In this document: piece by piece, positions 36,114 to 45,294 of the stretch
Numbering within the stretch: the first letter of the stretch is position 1
How the letters are laid out: every line of letters begins with the position of its first letter
Source: Aeromicrobium chenweiae
GTDB taxonomy: Bacteria > Actinomycetota > Actinomycetes > Propionibacteriales > Nocardioidaceae
DNA length: 64,000 nucleotides
Direction of reading: 5' to 3'
NCBI RefSeq assembly: GCF_003065605.1
Contig: NZ_CP026952.1
Coordinates: 868,001 to 932,000, forward strand
Translations under genes and position numbers: made by a program
The notes under the pieces: generated by a model
The model's input: only the letters and a program-made list of their open reading frames with translations
Told to the model about the DNA's origin: nothing
Database searches by the model: none

Positions 36114-38045
36114 ATGTCTGAGGGATCCCGCCGGCGCAACCGGTTCGGCGCCGTGCTGCGCACACCGCTCGGGCTCGCGGCCACGGTGCTGGCGGTGGGC
36201 ATGCTGGTGCTGGCCGTCGTGGCGCCGATCCTGTGGGCGGACTCCGCCCGTGCGGTCGACACCGACGACATCCTCGCCGGTCCGAGCGCCGAGCACTGGG
36301 CGGGCACCGACAACCTGGGTCGCGACATCATCTACCGGACGCTCGTGGCGACCCGGCTGTCCATCGAGCTGGCCCTCAGCGCGACCGCGATCGCCGTCGT
36401 GGTGGGTCTGGTCCTGGGCACCGCACCGCTGGTGCTGGGCCGCCGCGGCGGGCGCCTGGTCGTGGCCGGCGTCAACATCGCGGTCGCCTTCCCGGGCCTG
36501 CTGCTCGCCCTCTTCTTCGCGGTGGTCTTCGGCATCGGGGCCACCGGCGCGGTCCTGGCGATCGGCCTGGCCGGTGCGCCGTCGTTCGCGCGCCTGGTCC
36601 AGACGCTGGTCGCCGGTGTCGCCTCGCTCGACTACATCGCCGCGGCCCGGATCGCCGGGGTCGGCCGGTTCCGCGTGCTGCTGCGGCACGTGCTGCCCAA
36701 CGTCGCGGAGCCCTTGATCGTCAACGCCACGATCGGCGCGGGCAATGCACTGCTGGCCTTCGCCGGCCTGTCCTTCCTCGGCCTGGGCGTGCAGGCGCCC
36801 GCGTACGACTGGGGCCGGCTGCTGTTCGACGGCGTCGGCTCGCTGTACGTCAACCCGGGCGCGGCCCTCGCCCCCGGGCTGGCGGTGCTGATCGCGGGCC
36901 TGGGCTTCAACCTGTTCGGTGAGTCGCTCGCCAAGGTCGTGGGCGTCTCGACCGGCATCCCGCTCGGACGGGCCCGCCGGCCCGTGCCTGCGGCGCTCCA
37001 CGGCCCGTCCGGCCGCGACCCCGTCGACCAGTCGAGGAGCGAGGACGACCTGGTGCTCGACGTCCGGGGGCTGGAGGTCTCCTACCCGGGCCCCACCGGC
37101 CCGATCCGCCCGGTCCGCGGCCTGAGCTTCGGCGTGCGCCGGGGCGAGTCGGTCGGCATCGTGGGCGAGTCCGGGTCCGGCAAGTCGCTGACCGCGCTCG
37201 CGGTGTCCCGCCTGATCGACGACCCGGGACGGGTCGAGGCCGAGCGCATCCGCTTCCTCGGCGAGGATCTCCTGGCGCCCGACACCAAGGCCCAGCGCCA
37301 GGTGCTCGGGACGTCCATGGCCATGGTCTTCCAGGACCCCATGACGTCGTTCAACCCGACACGGCGCATCGGCGCCCAGCTGGCCGAGGTCTCGCGCCAC
37401 CACCACGGCATGGACAAGAAGCAGGCCCTGGCGCGTGCGGTCGATCGCCTCGGGGCGGTCCGCATCTCCGAGCCCGAGCGGCGTGCCCACCAGTACCCGC
37501 ACGAGTTCTCCGGTGGCATGCGTCAGCGCGCGATGATCGGGATGGGCGTGATGGGCAGCCCCGCGCTGATCATCGCCGACGAGCCGACCACCGCCCTCGA
37601 CGTCACGGTCCAGCAACAGGTCCTCGACCTGCTCGCGGCGATCCGCCGCGACGACGACGTCGCACTGGTCCTCATCAGCCACGACGTGACCGTGGTCGCC
37701 GACGTCTGCGACCGCGTCCTGGTGATGTACGCCGGGCAGATCGTCGAGGACCTGTCCGCATCGGACCTGACCACCGCGGCCCAGCACCCGTACACGCGGG
37801 CACTGGTCGCGGCGGTCCCCTCGATGGAGACGGACCTCGACGCGCCCCTGACGGTCATCCCCGGCCGTCCGGTGGACCCCTCGGACGTGCCGCAGGGATG
37901 CCCGTACTCCGCCCGGTGCCCGCTGGCGACCGAGCGGTGCTTCGTGGAGGACCCCCCGCTGCTGGCCCATGCCGCCGGCCGGGTCGCGTGCTGGCACGCC
38001 GGGGAGCCGATCGAGCTGGGACCGACCAGGGCAGGTGTGGTGTGA
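36114..38045 (+). CDS. Peptide ABC transporter permease (DppC) fused to ATPase (DppD)
   Basis: 643 aa. Residues 1-285 are a DppC-type permease: WAGTDNLGRDIIYRTLVATR, EAA loop IAAARIAGVGRFRVLLRHVL. After a 25-residue linker, residues about 310-643 are an ATPase with Walker A GESGSGKS at 351-358, signature FSGGMRQRAMIG, Walker B IIADEPTTAL and switch VLISHDVTVV. The OppD-type C-terminal cluster is present (GCPYSARCPLATERC). Normally these are two proteins; fusion fixes a permease:ATPase pair. The stop overlaps the GTG of the second ATPase gene (GTGA). Confidence 0.93.
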   Translation: MSEGSRRRNRFGAVLRTPLGLAATVLAVGMLVLAVVAPILWADSARAVDTDDILAGPSAEHWAGTDNLGRDIIYRTLVATRLSIELALSATAIAVVVGLVLGTAPLVLGRRGGRLVVAGVNIAVAFPGLLLALFFAVVFGIGATGAVLAIGLAGAPSFARLVQTLVAGVASLDYIAAARIAGVGRFRVLLRHVLPNVAEPLIVNATIGAGNALLAFAGLSFLGLGVQAPAYDWGRLLFDGVGSLYVNPGAALAPGLAVLIAGLGFNLFGESLAKVVGVSTGIPLGRARRPVPAALHGPSGRDPVDQSRSEDDLVLDVRGLEVSYPGPTGPIRPVRGLSFGVRRGESVGIVGESGSGKSLTALAVSRLIDDPGRVEAERIRFLGEDLLAPDTKAQRQVLGTSMAMVFQDPMTSFNPTRRIGAQLAEVSRHHHGMDKKQALARAVDRLGAVRISEPERRAHQYPHEFSGGMRQRAMIGMGVMGSPALIIADEPTTALDVTVQQQVLDLLAAIRRDDDVALVLISHDVTVVADVCDRVLVMYAGQIVEDLSASDLTTAAQHPYTRALVAAVPSMETDLDAPLTVIPGRPVDPSDVPQGCPYSARCPLATERCFVEDPPLLAHAAGRVACWHAGEPIELGPTRAGVV

Positions 38046-38788
38046 GCGAGCTGCGATTCGAGGACGTGACCGTCCGTTACGGCGGGACGACCGCCGTGGA
38101 CGGAGTGAGCCTGACGGTGCCCTCGGGCACGATCGTGGGGCTGGTGGGCGAGTCCGGGTCGGGCAAGTCGACCCTCGCCCGTGCGGCCGTCGGTCTCGCA
38201 CCGGTGGACAGCGGGCAGATCCTGCTCGACGGCGAGCCGGTGCCCGTCCGCGGCCGGCGCCGCCCGGTGCAGATGATCTTCCAGGACCCGTTCTCCTCCC
38301 TCGACCCCCGCATGAGCATCGGCGAGAGCGTCGCCGAGGCGGTGCCGCGCGGCATCGGCCGCAGCGAGCGCCGGACCGAGGTCGCCCGCCTGCTCGACCT
38401 GGTCCACATCGGCGCCGTCCGGTCCGACGCCAGGCCGTCGGAGATGTCCGGCGGGCAGCGCCAGCGGGTGGCCCTCGCCCGGGCGCTCGCGGCGCGTCCT
38501 GCCGTGATCGTGGCGGACGAGATCACGTCCGCGCTGGACGTCTCGATCCAGGGGACCGTCCTCAACCTGGTCCGCGAGCTCCAGGCCGAGCTCGGCCTGT
38601 CGATCCTGTTCATCTCCCACAACCTCGCGGTCGTGCGATACGTCGCCTCGGAGGTGGCGGTCATGCATCGCGGAGTGATCGTCGAGCAGGGCCCCACCGC
38701 GCAGGTGCTGGCGACACCCGCCCACGACTACACGCGCGACCTGCTGGCCGCCGTCCCCGGAAGAGCCCGACGAAGGAGTCCCCAATGA
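38042..38788 (+). CDS. Peptide ABC transporter ATP-binding protein, DppF type
   Basis: 248 aa. Walker A GESGSGKST, Q-loop MIFQDPFSSLDPRMS, signature MSGGQRQRVALA, Walker B VIVADEITSALD, switch LFISHNLAVV. It lacks the Cys-rich C-terminal extension seen in DppF/OppF and in the preceding fusion. It pairs with the ATPase half of that fusion. GTG 38042 overlaps the upstream stop, and its own stop overlaps the ATG of the S9/beta-lactamase fusion, so translation is coupled on both sides. Confidence 0.93.
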   Translation: MSELRFEDVTVRYGGTTAVDGVSLTVPSGTIVGLVGESGSGKSTLARAAVGLAPVDSGQILLDGEPVPVRGRRRPVQMIFQDPFSSLDPRMSIGESVAEAVPRGIGRSERRTEVARLLDLVHIGAVRSDARPSEMSGGQRQRVALARALAARPAVIVADEITSALDVSIQGTVLNLVRELQAELGLSILFISHNLAVVRYVASEVAVMHRGVIVEQGPTAQVLATPAHDYTRDLLAAVPGRARRRSPQ

Positions 38789-41700
38789 CCCGACGCATGC
38801 GCATCGACGACCTCACCGCGCTCGCGGTGCCGTCGCAACCGGCCCTGTCACCCGATGGTGCCCAGGTCGCGTACGTCCTGCGGACCCTCGACACCGAGCA
38901 CGACCGCAGCCACGACGAGCTGTGGCTCGTGCCGACGTCCGGCGGAAGCGCCCGTCGGCTGACCGCCGGTCCCGAGGACTCGGCACCCGTGTGGTCCCCG
39001 GACGGCTCCCGACTGGCGTTCCTGCGAGCCGGCCAGGTCCACCTGCTGACCACCGGCGGGGGAGAGCCCGAGCAGGTCACCCATCTGCCGGCCGGTGCCG
39101 GCGCGCCCGTGTGGAGCCCCGACGGGCAGCGCATCGCCTTCGCCGCGCCGGTCGACCCGACCGACGGCAAGGGCCCGCTCGTCTCGGCGCGCCTGGACTA
39201 CCAGACCGACGGAGCGGGGATGTTCGGCCCGGTCCGCCACCAGCTGCACGTGCTCGACCTGACCTCCGGCAGCTGCCGCCAGGTCACGGACGGTCCCGAG
39301 CACGCAGGCCAGCCCGCCTGGGCACCTGACGGGCGGACGGTCGCCTTCACCCGCCGCGTCGGCGCCGACAGCGACCTGACCTTCCGCACCGCCGTGCACC
39401 TGCTCGACGTGGACGACGTGCTGGCCAGGCCGCGCACGGTCACGTCCGTCGACGGCGTCGCGGCCACGGTGTCGTACGACAGCGACGGTGCGCACCTGCT
39501 CGTCGTGGGCCATCCCGGCGACCCGGTCGGGCACCAGCACCTGCTGCGCGTCGCCCTGGACGGCGGCGAGGCGGTCAGCCTCACCGCACACCTCGATCGC
39601 AACGTGATGCCGGGGGCGACGGCCTACCCGGGCGGTCGTCCGCAGCGCGACGACGCGGGGCGGATCCTGTTCTGCCTGCGCAACCGGGGCTGCACGCACG
39701 TGTGGGCCCTGGAGGACCCGACTGTGCCGGAGGGCCGCCCGGTCCTGGCCGGGCAGGACCGGGTCGTCTCGGGTCTCTCGGTGGTCGGCGGCACCGCGGT
39801 CGTCGCGCTGACCACTGCGACGTCGTACGGCGAGATCGTCGCGCTCGACCTCGCGACCGGCGCCGAGTCGGTGCTCACCGACCACGGCGCGTCTGTCGCC
39901 GGGATCGAGCTGTTCCGGCCCGAGTCGCGGACGTTCACGATCAGCGACGGCACGCAGGTGCAGGCGTGGCTGCTGCGTGACCCGGAGCGACCGGGTCCCC
40001 GTCCTCTGCTGCTCGACGTGCACGGCGGCCCCCACAACGCCTGGAACGGGACCGCCGACGAGATGCACGGCTACCACCAGGAGCTGGTGTCGCGCGGGTG
40101 GGCGGTCCTGTTGGTCAACCCGCGCGGCAGCGACGGGTACGGCGAGGCGTTCTTCGACGGCGTCAACGGCGCCTGGGGCGTCGCCGACGCGGCGGACTTC
40201 CTCGAGCCCATCGACGCGCTGGTGGCCGAGGGCGTGGCGGACCCGGACCGGCTCGCCGTCACCGGCTACAGCTACGGCGGCTTCATGACCGCGTGGCTCA
40301 CCGGACACGACGACCGGTTCAAGGCCGGCGTCGCGGGGGGCATCGTCAGCGACCTCGTGAGCGAGTTCGGCACCGCCGACGACGGTGTCTTCCTCAGCAC
40401 GTACGAGCTCGGCGGCTCCCCCTGGGACGATCCGGAGCGCTACGCGGCGATGTCGCCCCTCAGCCACGTCACGCAGGTGACCACGCCGACGCTGGTGCTG
40501 CACGGCCTCGCCGATCTCACGTGCCCCGTCGGGCAGGCCCAGCAGTGGCACAGCGCCCTGCGTTCCCAGGGCGTGCCGACCGAGCTCGTCCTGTACCCCG
40601 GCGCCTCCCACGCGTTCATCCTCGTCGGGCCCCCGTCGCAGCGTCTCGACTACGCCACCCGGGTCGTCGACTGGGTCGAGCAGCACACCGTGCGGGCCGG
40701 CCGGTCGCGGATCGACGTCGCGCACTGGGAGCGTCGCCTCGGGCAGCTCGCCGAGCGATACGGCGTCCCCGGCGCACAGCTCGGCATCCTGCGCCTCGGC
40801 GAGGACGGGCAGGACGAGGTCGCGGTCGCGTCGCACGGACTGCTCAACATCGACACCTCCGCCCCGGTGACCGAGGACTCGATCTTCCAGATCGGCTCGA
40901 TCACCAAGGTGTGGACCGCGACGGTCGTCATGCAGCTGGTCGACGAGGGTCTTGCGGACCTCGACGCGCCGGTCGTCGAGATCATCCCCGACCTGCGGCT
41001 GTCCGATCCCGACGTGACCAAGCGCATCACGCTGCGCCACCTGCTGAACCACACCAGCGGGATCGACGGCGACGTCTTCACCGACACCGGCCGCGGCGAC
41101 GACTGCCTCGAGAAGTACGTCGCCCTGCTCGGTGACGAAGCCCAGAACCATCCGCTCGGCGCCACCTGGTCGTACTGCAACTCCGGCTTCTCGGTGCTCG
41201 GCCTGGTCATCGAGCGGCTCACGGGCACGACCTGGGACCAGGCGCTGCGCGACCGGCTGTTCACGCCGCTCGGGATGCAGCACGCGATCACGCTGCCCGA
41301 GGAGGCGCTGCTCCACGCGGCCGCCGTCGGCCACGTCACGACGGACGGTCACAAGCAGGTCGCCCCGGCCTGGCAGCTGCCGCGCTCGATCGGTCCCGCG
41401 GGCCTGGTGACGGCGAGCGCCGCCGACGTCCTCGCGTTCGCCCGCATGCACCTCGAGAGCGGGCTGGCGCCGGACGGCAGCCGGATCCTCAGCGAGGAGT
41501 CGGCCGCCGCGATGGCCGCCCACCAGGCGGACCTGCCGGACAAGCACTCGCTCGGCGACTCGTGGGGCCTGGGCTGGATCCGGTTCGGCTGGGACGGTCA
41601 GCGGCTCTACGGCCACGACGGCAACACGATCGGCCAGTCCGCGTTCCTGCGCGTGCTGCCCGACGCGGGCCTCGCCGTGACGCTGCTGACCAACAGCGAC

Positions 41701-42084
41701 GGCGCTCGTGACCTCTACGAGGCCCTGTACCGCGAGATCCTGGCCGAGCTGGCGGGCGTGGAGATGCCGCGCCCGATCGCACCGCCCGAGCCGCCCGTCG
41801 AGCACGACATCACGCCGTACGTCGGTCGCTACGAGCGCTCGTCGGTGATCATGGAGGTGCTCGTCGCCGACGGCGAGCCGCGTCTGCGGACCACGCTCGT
41901 CGGACCGCTCGCGGAGCTCATCCCGGACCCGGTCGACGAGCACGCGCTCGTGCCGTACGCCGAGAACATCTTCCTCACCAAGCCGCCCGAGGCCGAGACC
42001 TGGTTCCCGGTGACGTTCTTCGAGCTGCCGACCGGCGAGCGCTACCTCCACTTCGGCGTCCGCGCGACGCCGCGGGTGAGCTGA
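38785..42084 (+). CDS. S9 prolyl-oligopeptidase fused to beta-lactamase-fold hydrolase
   Basis: 1099 aa in one frame. Residues about 1-390 are a WD40-like beta-propeller (PVWSPDGSRLAFL, PAWAPDGRTVAFT). Residues 390-640 are an S9 alpha/beta-hydrolase with Ser496 in GYSYGGFM, Asp577 in HGLADLTCP and His609 in GASHAF. Residues 645-1099 are a class C-type domain with S705-x-x-K708 in IGSITK, Y797-x-N799 and H944-D-G, plus a lipocalin-like tail. Both active sites look intact. No signal peptide. AAGGAG precedes ATG 38785. Likely a cytoplasmic peptidase that handles imported peptides at two sites, possibly with opposite stereochemistry (inference). Confidence 0.92.
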   Translation: MTRRMRIDDLTALAVPSQPALSPDGAQVAYVLRTLDTEHDRSHDELWLVPTSGGSARRLTAGPEDSAPVWSPDGSRLAFLRAGQVHLLTTGGGEPEQVTHLPAGAGAPVWSPDGQRIAFAAPVDPTDGKGPLVSARLDYQTDGAGMFGPVRHQLHVLDLTSGSCRQVTDGPEHAGQPAWAPDGRTVAFTRRVGADSDLTFRTAVHLLDVDDVLARPRTVTSVDGVAATVSYDSDGAHLLVVGHPGDPVGHQHLLRVALDGGEAVSLTAHLDRNVMPGATAYPGGRPQRDDAGRILFCLRNRGCTHVWALEDPTVPEGRPVLAGQDRVVSGLSVVGGTAVVALTTATSYGEIVALDLATGAESVLTDHGASVAGIELFRPESRTFTISDGTQVQAWLLRDPERPGPRPLLLDVHGGPHNAWNGTADEMHGYHQELVSRGWAVLLVNPRGSDGYGEAFFDGVNGAWGVADAADFLEPIDALVAEGVADPDRLAVTGYSYGGFMTAWLTGHDDRFKAGVAGGIVSDLVSEFGTADDGVFLSTYELGGSPWDDPERYAAMSPLSHVTQVTTPTLVLHGLADLTCPVGQAQQWHSALRSQGVPTELVLYPGASHAFILVGPPSQRLDYATRVVDWVEQHTVRAGRSRIDVAHWERRLGQLAERYGVPGAQLGILRLGEDGQDEVAVASHGLLNIDTSAPVTEDSIFQIGSITKVWTATVVMQLVDEGLADLDAPVVEIIPDLRLSDPDVTKRITLRHLLNHTSGIDGDVFTDTGRGDDCLEKYVALLGDEAQNHPLGATWSYCNSGFSVLGLVIERLTGTTWDQALRDRLFTPLGMQHAITLPEEALLHAAAVGHVTTDGHKQVAPAWQLPRSIGPAGLVTASAADVLAFARMHLESGLAPDGSRILSEESAAAMAAHQADLPDKHSLGDSWGLGWIRFGWDGQRLYGHDGNTIGQSAFLRVLPDAGLAVTLLTNSDGARDLYEALYREILAELAGVEMPRPIAPPEPPVEHDITPYVGRYERSSVIMEVLVADGEPRLRTTLVGPLAELIPDPVDEHALVPYAENIFLTKPPEAETWFPVTFFELPTGERYLHFGVRATPRVS

Positions 42085-43208
42085 TGGACCTCACCGAGAT
42101 CCTCGCCGACACCCGCGAGATGGTCGAGTGCGAGTCGCCGTCGACCGACCTCGCCGCGGTCGCCCGGTCGGCCGAGGTCGTCGCGCGGGTGGGCGAGCGC
42201 CGGCTCGGGGTGGCGCCCGAGCGGATCGTGCTCGACGGGCGCACGCACCTGCGCTGGCGGCTCGGGCCGGGCCCCTCGCGAGTGCTCCTGGTCGGCCACC
42301 ACGACACGGTGTGGGCGCTCGGCTCCCTCGCGACCCACCCCTGCACGATCGAGGGCGACGTCCTGCGCGGCCCCGGCTGCTTCGACATGAAGACCGGGCT
42401 CGCGATGGCCTTCCAGGCCGCAGCCGGTCAGGACGGCGTCACGCTCCTGGTCACCGGTGACGAGGAGCTCGGCTCCCCGTCGTCGCGTGGACTCATCGAG
42501 GAGGAGGCGCGCCTGGCCGAGGCGGCACTCGTCCTCGAGGGGGCAGCGCCCGGCGGCGCGCTCAAGTCCGAGCGCAAGGGGGTCTCGCTCTACGACGTGA
42601 CGGTGCACGGACGTGCAGCCCATGCCGGGCTCGAGCCCGAGCGCGGCGTCAACGCCACGCTCGAGCTCGCGCACCAGGCGCTCGCCGTCGCGCTCCTCGG
42701 CGACGCTGCCACGGGCACCACGGTGACCCCCACGGCGGCCCGGGCCGGGCGCACGACCAACACGATCCCCGCCGAGGGCGTCTTCTCCGTCGACGCCCGC
42801 GTCCGCACGCTCGCGGAGCAGGACCGGGTCGACGCAGCCATGCGGTCGCTGTCGCCGGTGCTCGAGGGTGCGACCACCGTCGTGACCGGCGGCCCCAACC
42901 GGCCGCCGCTCGAGCGCGCCAGCTCCGCTGAGCTGCTCGAACGCGTCCAGGCGGTCGCCGACCGGCTGGGTCTGCCCGCGGTCCCGTCCGCCGCGGTCGG
43001 CGGAGCCTCGGACGGCAACTTCACCGCCGGCGTCGGCACGCCGACGCTCGACGGGCTGGGTGCCATCGGCGGCGGCGCCCACGCCGACGACGAGCACGTG
43101 CTCGTCGACCGCATCCTCGACCGGACCCGACTCGTCCGCGCCCTCGTCGCCGATCTTCTGGCGGCACCGACGAACCGCACCGACCTGACTCGTGCAGGCC
43201 GACCATGA
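42084..43208 (+). CDS. M20 family metallopeptidase (CPG2/desuccinylase-like)
   Basis: 374 aa. Di-zinc site: H72-x-D in GHHDTVW, bridging D101 in GCFDMKTG, E127-E128 in TGDEELGS and H333 in GGAHADDEH. The dimerisation domain is at about 175-285 (VHGRAAHAGLEPERGVNA). It resembles carboxypeptidase G2 and N-acyl amino acid amidohydrolases. Together with the GNAT and racemase genes next to it, the likely reaction is hydrolysis of N-succinyl-L-amino acid to L-amino acid (context inference); a peptidase role is the alternative. ATG 42084 shares its first base with the preceding stop. Confidence 0.9.
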   Translation: MDLTEILADTREMVECESPSTDLAAVARSAEVVARVGERRLGVAPERIVLDGRTHLRWRLGPGPSRVLLVGHHDTVWALGSLATHPCTIEGDVLRGPGCFDMKTGLAMAFQAAAGQDGVTLLVTGDEELGSPSSRGLIEEEARLAEAALVLEGAAPGGALKSERKGVSLYDVTVHGRAAHAGLEPERGVNATLELAHQALAVALLGDAATGTTVTPTAARAGRTTNTIPAEGVFSVDARVRTLAEQDRVDAAMRSLSPVLEGATTVVTGGPNRPPLERASSAELLERVQAVADRLGLPAVPSAAVGGASDGNFTAGVGTPTLDGLGAIGGGAHADDEHVLVDRILDRTRLVRALVADLLAAPTNRTDLTRAGRP

Positions 43209-44107
43209 CACCGCCGGAGAATCTCCGCAGGATGGATGACGTGACCAAAGTCGCCCTTGATCCCCAGCTGGACGCCGATCGCACCGCCGAGATGGCAGCG
43301 ACGGCGGCCGGCATCGTCGTCCGAGAGCTCACCGAGCTCGCCGAGCTCGAGCAGGTCCTCGACCTGTACGTCCGCATCTGGGGTCGGGAGGCCAACCCGC
43401 CGATGACCCTGGAGCTGCTTCGCGCGTTCACCAAGGCGGGCAACTACGTGGGTGGTGCCTTCGTGGACGACGGCCGCCTGGTCGGTGCGTGCGTCGGCTT
43501 CTTCCACGCCCCGGCCGACGACGCGCTGCACAGCCACATCGCCGGCGTCGACGCCACGATGGTCGACCGCCACGTCGGGTTCGCCCTCAAGCTGCACCAG
43601 CGCGCCTGGGCCCTGCAGCGAGGAGTGTCCGACATCGCCTGGACGTTCGACCCGCTGGTGAGCCGCAACGCGTACTTCAACCTGGTCAAGCTGGCCGCCC
43701 GCCCGGTCGAGTACCTGCCCAACTTCTACGGGGCGATGGTCGACTCGATCAACGGCTCCGACGAGACCGACCGGCTGCTCGTGCGCTGGAACCTGCTCGA
43801 CCCCGCGGTCGAGCTGGCCTGCTCGGGTGGCGGGGCGCCCGCCGTGGTCGCCGACGAGCTGGCCGCGGGTGCGGTGACGGCGGTCGGCATGGACGACGAC
43901 GGCGGTCCGGTGCGTGGACGCCTCGACGGTGAGACCTCCCTGGTCGCCGTCCCCCGCGACATCAGCGGGCTGCGGGCGACCGACGCCGCGCTGGCCAGGC
44001 GCTGGCGCGTCGAGGTGCGAGAGGTGCTGGGTGAGCTGCTCCGCGACGGGGCGCGCATCACCGGGTTCGACCGACAAGGCTGGTACGTCGTGAGGAGGGG
44101 GCTGTGA
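43205..44107 (+). CDS. GNAT superfamily N-acyltransferase, COG3375 type
   Basis: 300 aa. It opens with an acetyltransferase-like segment (VRELTELAELEQVLDLYVRI), then NYVGGAFVDDGRLVGACVGF, HSHIAGVDATMVDRHVGFAL and ISWTFDPLVSRNAYFNLVKL-like text (the sequence reads DIAWTFDPLVSRNAYFNLVK). That last segment is characteristic of COG3375. In Geobacillus a COG3375 protein next to an N-succinylamino acid racemase succinylates D-amino acids, so I expect the same role: succinyl-CoA plus D-amino acid to N-succinyl-D-amino acid. ATG 43205 and its stop both overlap neighbouring genes. Confidence 0.85.
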   Translation: MTPPENLRRMDDVTKVALDPQLDADRTAEMAATAAGIVVRELTELAELEQVLDLYVRIWGREANPPMTLELLRAFTKAGNYVGGAFVDDGRLVGACVGFFHAPADDALHSHIAGVDATMVDRHVGFALKLHQRAWALQRGVSDIAWTFDPLVSRNAYFNLVKLAARPVEYLPNFYGAMVDSINGSDETDRLLVRWNLLDPAVELACSGGGAPAVVADELAAGAVTAVGMDDDGGPVRGRLDGETSLVAVPRDISGLRATDAALARRWRVEVREVLGELLRDGARITGFDRQGWYVVRRGL

Positions 44108-45210
44108 AGCTCACCGGGGTCGAGCTGATCCACGTCTCGATGCCCCTCGTCTCCCCGTTCCGCACGTCGTTCGGCACCCAGGTCACCCGTGACCTGCTGC
44201 TCCTGCGCGTCGTCACCGACGAGGGGGAGGGGTGGGGCGAGTGCGTCACGATGCCCGACCCGGTCTACTCCTCGGAGTACGTCGCGGGGGCCGCGGACGT
44301 GCTGCGTCGCTTCCTCGTGCCCGCCCTCGCTGCCTCCGGACCGCTTGACGCGTCCCGCGTGGCGACCGTCCTGGCGCCGTTCAAGGGACACCGGATGGCC
44401 AAGGCGGCCCTCGAGATGGGCGTCCTCGACGCCGAGCTCCGGGCCGAGGGCAGGTCGTTCGCGCGCGAGCTCGGCGCGGTCCACGACCGGGTGCCGTGCG
44501 GTGTCTCGGTCGGCATCATGGACAGCATCCCGGCCCTGCTCGACGCGGTGGGTGGATACATCGACGAGGGCTACGTCCGGATCAAGCTGAAGATCGAGCC
44601 CGGCTGGGACGTCGCGCCGGTGCGTGCGGTGCGCGAGCGGTTCGGCGACGACGTGCTGCTGCAGGTCGACGCCAACACGGCCTACACGCTGGCGGACGCG
44701 CGGCACCTCGCCCGGCTCGACCCCTTCGAGCTGCTCCTGATCGAGCAGCCGCTCGAGGAGGAGGACATCCTCGGTCACGCCGACCTCGCACGGCAGATCA
44801 CCACCCCGATCTGCCTCGACGAGTCGATCACCTCGGCACAGTCCACCGCGGCCGCGATCCGGCTGGGCGCCTGCGAGGTGGTCAACATCAAGCCGGGCCG
44901 CGTCGGCGGGTACCTGGAGTCCCGGCGCATCCACGACGTGTGCGTCGCGAACGGCGTGCCGGTCTGGTGCGGAGGGATGCTCGAGACCGGGATCGGCCGG
45001 GCGGCGAACGTGGCCCTGGCCGCGCTCCCCGGCTTCACGATGCCCGGCGACACCTCGGCGTCGGACCGCTACTACCGCACCGACATCACCGAGCCGTTCG
45101 TCCTGGACGCCGGCACGCTGACCGTTCCCACGGGACCGGGCATCGGCGTGCTCCCGGTGCCCGAGCTCCTGGCGGAGGTGACGACCCACACCGAGTGGCT
45201 CACGGTCTGA
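44104..45210 (+). CDS. N-succinylamino acid racemase/o-succinylbenzoate synthase family
   Basis: 368 aa enolase-superfamily protein. Every catalytic position falls at the same number as in the Amycolatopsis racemase as I remember it: K163 (KLK), D189 (QVDANTAY), E214 (LIEQPLEEED), D239 (CLDESIT) and K263 (NIKPGRVGGY). The C-terminal CGGMLETGIGRAANVAL and PGDTSASDRYY are also diagnostic. It epimerises N-succinyl-D/L-amino acids; o-succinylbenzoate synthesis for menaquinone is the alternative activity of the family. The acyltransferase and M20 genes beside it, and the absence of men genes, favour the racemase. The GTG start overlaps the previous stop. Confidence 0.93.
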   Translation: MKLTGVELIHVSMPLVSPFRTSFGTQVTRDLLLLRVVTDEGEGWGECVTMPDPVYSSEYVAGAADVLRRFLVPALAASGPLDASRVATVLAPFKGHRMAKAALEMGVLDAELRAEGRSFARELGAVHDRVPCGVSVGIMDSIPALLDAVGGYIDEGYVRIKLKIEPGWDVAPVRAVRERFGDDVLLQVDANTAYTLADARHLARLDPFELLLIEQPLEEEDILGHADLARQITTPICLDESITSAQSTAAAIRLGACEVVNIKPGRVGGYLESRRIHDVCVANGVPVWCGGMLETGIGRAANVALAALPGFTMPGDTSASDRYYRTDITEPFVLDAGTLTVPTGPGIGVLPVPELLAEVTTHTEWLTV

Positions 45211-45294
45211 GTTCGTCGGCGCCGACAGCTCGGCGGTCACACATGGTGCGTTCGCACGACGTACGCTGGTCCCGACCCGCCTAGTGTCGAAAGC
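45211..45294. promoter_or_regulatory. PucR gene promoter with two inverted repeats
   Basis: A 12-bp palindrome GTCGGCGCCGAC (45215-45226) and GTGCG-TT-CGCAC (45246-45257) precede -10 TAGTGT (45282-45287), 7 nt before GTG 45295. The regulator thus has its own leaderless promoter. Confidence 0.5.
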
